A stretch of DNA of 64,000 nucleotides from Loktanella salsilacus (lineage in GTDB: Bacteria; Pseudomonadota; Alphaproteobacteria; Rhodobacterales; Rhodobacteraceae): positions 1 through 64,000 of the forward strand of contig NZ_FOTF01000012.1 in the NCBI RefSeq assembly GCF_900114485.1. Reading direction: 5' to 3'. A model generated the notes under the pieces. It searched no databases, was not told the DNA's origin, and saw only the letters and a list, made by a program, of their open reading frames with translations. A program made the translations under genes and the position numbers. Below, piece by piece: positions 59,762 through 64,000 of the stretch (position 1 is the first letter of the stretch; each line of letters opens with the position of its first letter).

Positions 59762-60645
59762 CAGTCGGACCCTCGCAATGTTGGGTCAAGCACATCGCGC
59801 AGCGCGTCGCCAACCAGATTGAACGCCAGCGCCAGCACAACGATTGCAGCACCGGGAAAGAACACCAGCCAAGGGGCGGATTGGAAATAGGTCTGGTTTT
59901 CGAAGATGATGTTGCCCCAGCTTGGCGTGGGGGGCTGCACGCCAACCCCAAGATAGGACAAGGTCGCTTCTAGCAGGACGGTCGTCGAAATCCCCAGCGT
60001 GCCCCAGACGATAATCATCGGCACCAGATGCGGCAGGATATGCTTGAACAGGATGCGCGGGGTGCTGGCACCGAGCGTGCGTTCGGCTGCGATAAAGTCG
60101 CGGGCGGCCAAGGCGCTGGTTTCGGTATAGATGACCCGCGCCGTCTGCACCCAGTTCACCATGGCGATGACAAAGGCCACGATCCACAGGCTGGGTTGGA
60201 AAATCGCGGCAAGGCAGATCGCCAGCAAAAGCGCCGGAAAGGCCATCATCAGGTCGGTAAAGCGCATCAGGATTGCGCCGATCCAGCCTTGAAAGAAACC
60301 CGCCGTCAGCCCGATGACCGTGCCGATCACCAGCGCGATGCCATTGGCGACGACGCCGATGATGAGCGATGTGCGGGCCCCGTAAAGCAGACGGCTTAGC
60401 AGATCGCGGCCCAGCAAGTCGGTGCCAAGGACATAGGCACCGCCGGGCGGCAGCGGTTCGCCGAACATCGTCAGACCGTCGAATTTCTGCTCGAACGGAT
60501 CATAGGGCGCGATCCACGGGGCAAGGATGGCGGCCCCGACAATCAAGATCACCAGCGCAAGCCCGAACATCGCCATCTTGCGGCGGCGCAGACGGGTCCA
60601 AGCGGACTCTGGCACGGCGCGCGTATTCGTGGTGGCGGCGGTCAT
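59761..60645 (-). CDS. ABC transporter permease, DppC type
   Basis: 294 residues: a DppC/OppC N-terminal segment (WTRLRRRKMAMFGLALVILIVGAAILAPWIAPYDP), VLGTDLLGRDLLSRLLYGARTSL, and the EAA loop DFIAAERTLGASTPRILFKHILPHLVPMI. The start overlaps the amiR stop by ATGA, with AAGG nine bases before it; a longer frame upstream lies within amiR. Confidence 0.92.
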   Translation of the reverse strand: MTAATTNTRAVPESAWTRLRRRKMAMFGLALVILIVGAAILAPWIAPYDPFEQKFDGLTMFGEPLPPGGAYVLGTDLLGRDLLSRLLYGARTSLIIGVVANGIALVIGTVIGLTAGFFQGWIGAILMRFTDLMMAFPALLLAICLAAIFQPSLWIVAFVIAMVNWVQTARVIYTETSALAARDFIAAERTLGASTPRILFKHILPHLVPMIIVWGTLGISTTVLLEATLSYLGVGVQPPTPSWGNIIFENQTYFQSAPWLVFFPGAAIVVLALAFNLVGDALRDVLDPTLRGSD

Positions 60646-61241
60646 CGGGGGGTGCCTTTCGTAACGGGGCGGATCGGTTGCGACAGAATGCGCGCGGCGG
60701 CCTCTTCTAGCCCGACACGTCCGTCCATCGCGGCAGCACGCAGGGCGGCATAGGCGGCATCCTCTGACCCGGTCGTCTGCATCAGCTGCACCACAGCGCG
60801 CACAACGGTCTGGCGTTCGCCCAAGCGGCGGCGCAGATCGGCAGCCTCTGCGGCCAAGGTGCGCCGTGCCTCGAACCCGTGGCGGGCGATCAGCAGGGCG
60901 CTGTAAACGCCGCTGTCGCCAACGGGTTTCAGGACCTGCGCATTGGCCCCCGTGGCCAGCGCCCATTCGACACGGCCGGGTGCTTCGGACCCGATCAGGG
61001 CGATCATCGGCATCGGGGCTGCCCCCTTGTCCCAAGGGAATTGATCGTCAAAGCCCATGTCGGCGTCAAAAAAGACAAAGTCGGCGGCCAGCGCCTCTGC
61101 CGGCAACTCTGGCCAGCAAGTCGTGACCTGCAGACCGACAGCTTGCAGCTGTCGCGTCAGGGCGGTGACGACGGCGTGGGGACGGTGCAGGATGATCGCC
61201 CGCGCGCCGCCAAGGTCTGCAATGCGCACCGGCCCGGTCAC
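60642..61241 (-). CDS. amiR: AmiR-like ANTAR-domain transcription antiterminator
   Basis: 199 residues. Residues 1-125 are a receiver-like domain without the usual phospho-Asp pattern. A coiled coil (RTLAAEAADLRRRLGERQ) leads to the ANTAR RNA-binding domain (VVQLMQTTGSEDAAYAALRAAAMDGRVGLEEAAARIL). In Pseudomonas, AmiR binds the amidase leader RNA and prevents termination; AmiC holds it inactive until an amide binds. It starts with GTG overlapping the amiC stop (GTGA). A terminator-like structure just before amiC is its likely target. Confidence 0.88.
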   Translation of the reverse strand: MTGPVRIADLGGARAIILHRPHAVVTALTRQLQAVGLQVTTCWPELPAEALAADFVFFDADMGFDDQFPWDKGAAPMPMIALIGSEAPGRVEWALATGANAQVLKPVGDSGVYSALLIARHGFEARRTLAAEAADLRRRLGERQTVVRAVVQLMQTTGSEDAAYAALRAAAMDGRVGLEEAAARILSQPIRPVTKGTPR

Positions 61242-62311
61242 GAGATTACCCGCAGGCGCGTGACGCTGGCGCTGGGCGCGGGGCCCGTCAAATAAGGGTC
61301 CCCTGCCCGCACACCGCCATTATGCACGACCTGAAACGCGCCGCCCCGCACCTGCGCGATCAAGGCAGGCTGCGCCGTGTGATGCGTCTTGGCGTCAATG
61401 CCGCTGCGCTGCCCGGCGGGCGTGTCCAGCAAAGCCGACAGCGGCAGGCTGGCGGTGTCTGGCGATTGTTCCAGCATATCGGCCAGCGCGATGACGGCGC
61501 GGTAAGCGGCGGCCTCGTGGCTGCTGCCAAAGCCTGCGCCATCGCGGAAATACGGCCCCGCCGCGATCAGCCCTTCTGCGGCGGCCCCGACGTCGGCCAG
61601 TTCGCATTCCGTCATGTTGCACGACAGCACGGGGCAGCGATCCGGCGCAAAGCGCGGATCGCGCGCGGCCAATTCGGCCAGCGCCCGCAGGAAGGCATAG
61701 GACGACGGGCCGATCAGCGAATTGAGGATGAAGTCCGGCGCAGTGGCGCGGATTTCTTCGATCATGCGGGCGACATCAACGGAGCCGAGCGGCAAGTAAC
61801 GCTCGCCCAAGACCTCTCCGCCTTTGGCGTGGATCGTGTCGCGGGCAAGGCGGTTCATCTCCCAGCCCCAGATGTAGTTGGATCCGGTCAGAAAGCCGCG
61901 TTTGCCATAGGTCGGCAGCGCCCAGTCCAGCAGCGGCAGCAGATGCTGGTTCGGACAGGCGTGCAGGTAAACGACGTGATCGGACGCCTCGAACCCCTCG
62001 TAAGGGACCGCATACCACAGCGTGCCGCCATGCTTTTCCAGCGTCGGGATGACTTCCTTGCGGCTCCATGATGTGACGCAGCCGATGATGTGCCGCGCGG
62101 TGGTATGCCGCAGAATATCGTCGCACAGCGGCGCATATAGGTCGATATTGCCGCCCGGATCGCGGTCCAGCGGATCAAACGCCACCTGCCGCGCCGTATC
62201 TGCGTTAATCGCCGCGATCGCGTTCAGCGCACCCGTGCGGCAGGCCTGACCGATACGGGCATAGCTGCCGGTCACAGAATACAGCAGGCCTAGCGGAATG
62301 GTGCGTTTCAA
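61238..62311 (-). CDS. amiC: AmiC-like amide sensor (periplasmic-binding-protein fold, cytoplasmic)
   Basis: 357 residues of the type I periplasmic-binding-protein fold without a signal peptide, as in AmiC. Shared AmiC features are PLGLLYSVTGSYARIGQACRTGAL, DRDPGGNIDLYAPLCDDI, the TPYEGFE-like VPYEGFEASDHVVYLHACPNQH, and GSNYIWGWEMNRLARD. It should bind small amides and release AmiR. The first codon is TTG, with TAGGGGC upstream. It is the first gene of a seven-gene operon with amiR, an ABC transporter and an amidase. Confidence 0.88.
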   Translation of the reverse strand: MKRTIPLGLLYSVTGSYARIGQACRTGALNAIAAINADTARQVAFDPLDRDPGGNIDLYAPLCDDILRHTTARHIIGCVTSWSRKEVIPTLEKHGGTLWYAVPYEGFEASDHVVYLHACPNQHLLPLLDWALPTYGKRGFLTGSNYIWGWEMNRLARDTIHAKGGEVLGERYLPLGSVDVARMIEEIRATAPDFILNSLIGPSSYAFLRALAELAARDPRFAPDRCPVLSCNMTECELADVGAAAEGLIAAGPYFRDGAGFGSSHEAAAYRAVIALADMLEQSPDTASLPLSALLDTPAGQRSGIDAKTHHTAQPALIAQVRGGAFQVVHNGGVRAGDPYLTGPAPSASVTRLRVIS

Positions 62312-62326
62312 AGGGTGCCCCTAACG

Positions 62327-62376
62327 AAAAAAGCCCCGCCCCAAGACATCAGTAAACCTGATGGTCGGGTCGAGGC
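62327..62376 (-). terminator. Leader terminator of the amiC operon (putative AmiR antitermination target)
   Basis: On the minus strand the order is: arm GCCTCGACCC (62376-62367); a small hairpin CATCAG-GTTTA-CTGATG (62363-62347); arm GGGGCGGGGC (62342-62333); and TTTTTT (62332-62327). The arms pair over 10 positions with one mismatch and one G-U. The T run ends 15 bases before the TTG start of amiC, with no gene between. This is the shape of an intrinsic terminator in a leader. I did not find the paired hexaloop hairpins of known ANTAR targets with certainty. Confidence 0.65.
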
Positions 62377-62881
62377 GCGTTTGCCGATCGGCGTTCAGCC
62401 GGATTTGCAAGAAAGGTGTCGCGTGGCGGCGATGCGGTCAAGTGGGGTTCAAAAACCGGGCGACCAGTTACACGCTTAACGTGCGTATTGACGTCAATCA
62501 GCATGGGTAAAAGTTGATCGTGCGGTTGATTTTCGCCCCGCGACCCAAGAAAATGCTCAGGTTTTGGGATAGATGCGCAAATTATGGGCAGAGCAGGCTT
62601 TCCAAAGAAAAATGCGCCAGCGCGCCTGCAAAAGACCGCAGCTTGCGCCGTCACGGACCCAAATCGACTGAATCTGATTCTAAACTGTCCCTTTTTGCTG
62701 CCCCCTTCGCCCGGACAACGTCCGCGAAACCATCACGGCGATGGGTTCTGACGAAGGCATCTTGCCGTAATGTGCAGCACGCGGCCTTATTCAGGCCCCA
62801 GCCGCCCCCCTTCGCCCGCAAGCCGCTTGCGCCACCCGCCCTGTTTATCGCATGACAGAGGCGGGCAATTTGGGGACGGCC
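62377..62881. other. Long intergenic region upstream of amiC and the channel gene
   Basis: About 500 bases without a gene. It should hold the amiC promoter and leader on the minus strand and the channel promoter on the plus strand. Visible items are the 12-base palindrome ATTGACGTCAAT (62487-62498), which offers TTGACG as a -35 on either strand, and nearby CACG-CTTAA-CGTG arms (62471-62483). From about 62515 to 62850 I see nothing recognisable; short open frames there lack ribosome sites. Confidence 0.5.
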
Positions 62882-64000
62882 ATGGACAGCACTTATGTCG
62901 ACACAGCGCGCGATTACGCCGCTCAAGGGGTCGCTTTTGCACAGGACTGGCTGCTGCGCCCCGCGTCTTGGTCACAGTTCGCCCTGCTCATCGCTGCCTA
63001 TCTGCTGGCCTTGGTCCTCGCCCGCATGATCGCGCCCCGCCTGCGGGCGCTGCTGACGCCAGAGGACGCGAATACCTCTATCTTTGCGACGGCCCGCCGT
63101 TTTGCCCGCATGTTCTTGCCGCTGCTGCTGCCGCTGCTGGCCTATGTCCTGACCGCCGCAGGCGAGCAGGTCACCCGGTCGCTGTTCGGGTCCGGCGCGA
63201 TCATCGCCTTTGGTAAGCGCGTGTTTTTGTTCCTTGCTGCGCGCGCCTTGGCGCGGCGTATCCTGACCGAGCCGTTCCTGCGTTTTCTGGCAACCTATGT
63301 GCTGGTCCCCGTCGCCGCGCTGTACGCGCTGGGCATCTTGCCCGCCGTGATGACCCTGCTGGAAGGCACCGTGGTCGGCATCGGCAGCATCCAGTTTTCC
63401 GCCCTCGCGCTGATCCGCGGGCTTATTGCCGGCGCATTGCTGTTCTGGTTCGGCCATTGGTCCAACAGCCAGACCGCAGGCTACATCGGCCGCCAGCCCA
63501 TGCGCCCCGCCGTGCGGCAACTGATTGTAAAGGCTGCAGAGTTCGCAATCTTTGGCTTCGCGTTCTTGCTGCTGATGAACATCATGGGCATCAGCCTGAC
63601 CAGCCTTGCCGTCATCGGCGGCGCGGTCGGCGTTGGCCTTGGCTTTGGCCTGCAAAAGATCGCGTCGAACTTTATCTCTGGCGTGATTTTGCTGCTCGAA
63701 GGACAGGCGACCGTCGGCGACTACGTCGAACTTGATGGCGGCGAAGCGGGACGCATCCACAAAATGATGGCCCGCGCAACAATCCTAGAGACATATGACG
63801 GCCGCTGGATCGTGGTCCCGAACGAGGATTTTATCGTCACGCGGGTCACGAACTATTCCGATGCCGGGTCCAACAACCGGCTAGAGGCGCTGTTTTCCGT
63901 CAGCTATGACACAGACATTAACCGCGTGCCGGACATCATCTGCGCCGCCGTGGCGCAGGTGCCCGGCGTGCTGAACACGCCAGAGCCGCCCGACTGCGAG
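62882..64000 (+). CDS. Mechanosensitive ion channel, MscS family (3' end outside window)
   Basis: At least 373 residues, open to the window edge. Several membrane segments precede the MscS pore helix and beta domain: SLAVIGGAVGVGLGFGLQKIASNFISG (241-267), then ILLLEGQATVGDYVEL and the family pattern VVPNEDFIVTRVTNYS (311-326). It is larger than E. coli MscS, with extra N-terminal membrane segments as in MscK/YnaI-like members. It should release solutes on hypo-osmotic shock. The ATG chosen has GGGGAC upstream; another in-frame ATG ten codons earlier (62852) has none. Confidence 0.88.
   Translation, partial: MDSTYVDTARDYAAQGVAFAQDWLLRPASWSQFALLIAAYLLALVLARMIAPRLRALLTPEDANTSIFATARRFARMFLPLLLPLLAYVLTAAGEQVTRSLFGSGAIIAFGKRVFLFLAARALARRILTEPFLRFLATYVLVPVAALYALGILPAVMTLLEGTVVGIGSIQFSALALIRGLIAGALLFWFGHWSNSQTAGYIGRQPMRPAVRQLIVKAAEFAIFGFAFLLLMNIMGISLTSLAVIGGAVGVGLGFGLQKIASNFISGVILLLEGQATVGDYVELDGGEAGRIHKMMARATILETYDGRWIVVPNEDFIVTRVTNYSDAGSNNRLEALFSVSYDTDINRVPDIICAAVAQVPGVLNTPEPPDCE

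Noticed and set aside
62515-62850. Short open frames on both strands between the amiC leader and the channel gene
   Set aside because: None has a ribosome-binding site, plausible composition or recognisable motif.

Overview
This window looks like chromosome of a high-GC alphaproteobacterium of the Rhodobacterales (Roseobacter/Rhodobacteraceae type). Four things point there: the density of TRAP and ABC uptake operons; an imuA-imuB-dnaE2 mutagenesis cassette behind a GAAC-N7-GAAC LexA box; FnrL-type TTGAT-N4-ATCAA boxes; and several copies of an intergenic element (CTTCTTCTGGTC..AAATACCTCGGGGG followed by a GGGGGC..GCCCCC hairpin) that I associate with this order. The species cannot be named from the sequence. 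I saw no rRNA, tRNA or CRISPR array.

Layout. 1-317: 3' end of an IS5-family element that stops exactly at a stop codon. 318-8108: a GntR-controlled divergent locus, with a Gfo/Idh/MocA oxidoreductase on one side and, on the other, a flavin-dependent monooxygenase, an aldo/keto reductase, a flavin reductase and a TRAP transporter. The enzyme trio resembles the sulfoquinovose monooxygenase route, but with a TRAP importer. 8276-14520: D-xylose ABC transporter and xylulokinase, with a divergent ROK regulator. 14517-17426: an FG-GAP/UnbV secreted protein convergent with a di-heme cytochrome c peroxidase. 17501-23821: the SOS mutagenesis cassette. 23929-25191: a Bcr/CflA exporter. 25233-31450: a TetR regulator divergent from a polyamine-type ABC transporter, a metallo-beta-lactamase-fold hydrolase and an agmatinase/guanidinobutyrase-like enzyme. 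31489-33401: CbpA/CbpM chaperone pair and a universal stress protein, each with an FNR-type box. 33462-37664: Mla-type lipid ABC operon. 37669-41966: thioredoxin 2 and an SbcD/SbcC-like pair.

41996-54260 is a dicarboxylate module on the minus strand. A dctP-dctQ-dctM-iclR operon and a pimF-pimB-pimC-pimD-pimA-gcdH-like operon would import an odd-chain dicarboxylate, activate it, beta-oxidise it to glutaryl-CoA and decarboxylate that to crotonyl-CoA. Both operons carry a nearly identical 15-bp TTCC-N7-GGAA palindrome, the likely IclR operator.

54463-62311 is an amide module on the minus strand: amiC-amiR, an oligopeptide-type ABC transporter and an acetamidase/formamidase. A terminator-like structure with a six-base T tract ends 15 nt before amiC, which suggests AmiR (ANTAR) antitermination of the whole operon. 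The window ends inside an MscS-type channel gene.

The best candidates for something new are the TRAP-linked monooxygenase cluster, the amiC-amiR-first operon with its leader terminator, and the two-promoter IclR/pim-gcdH regulon.
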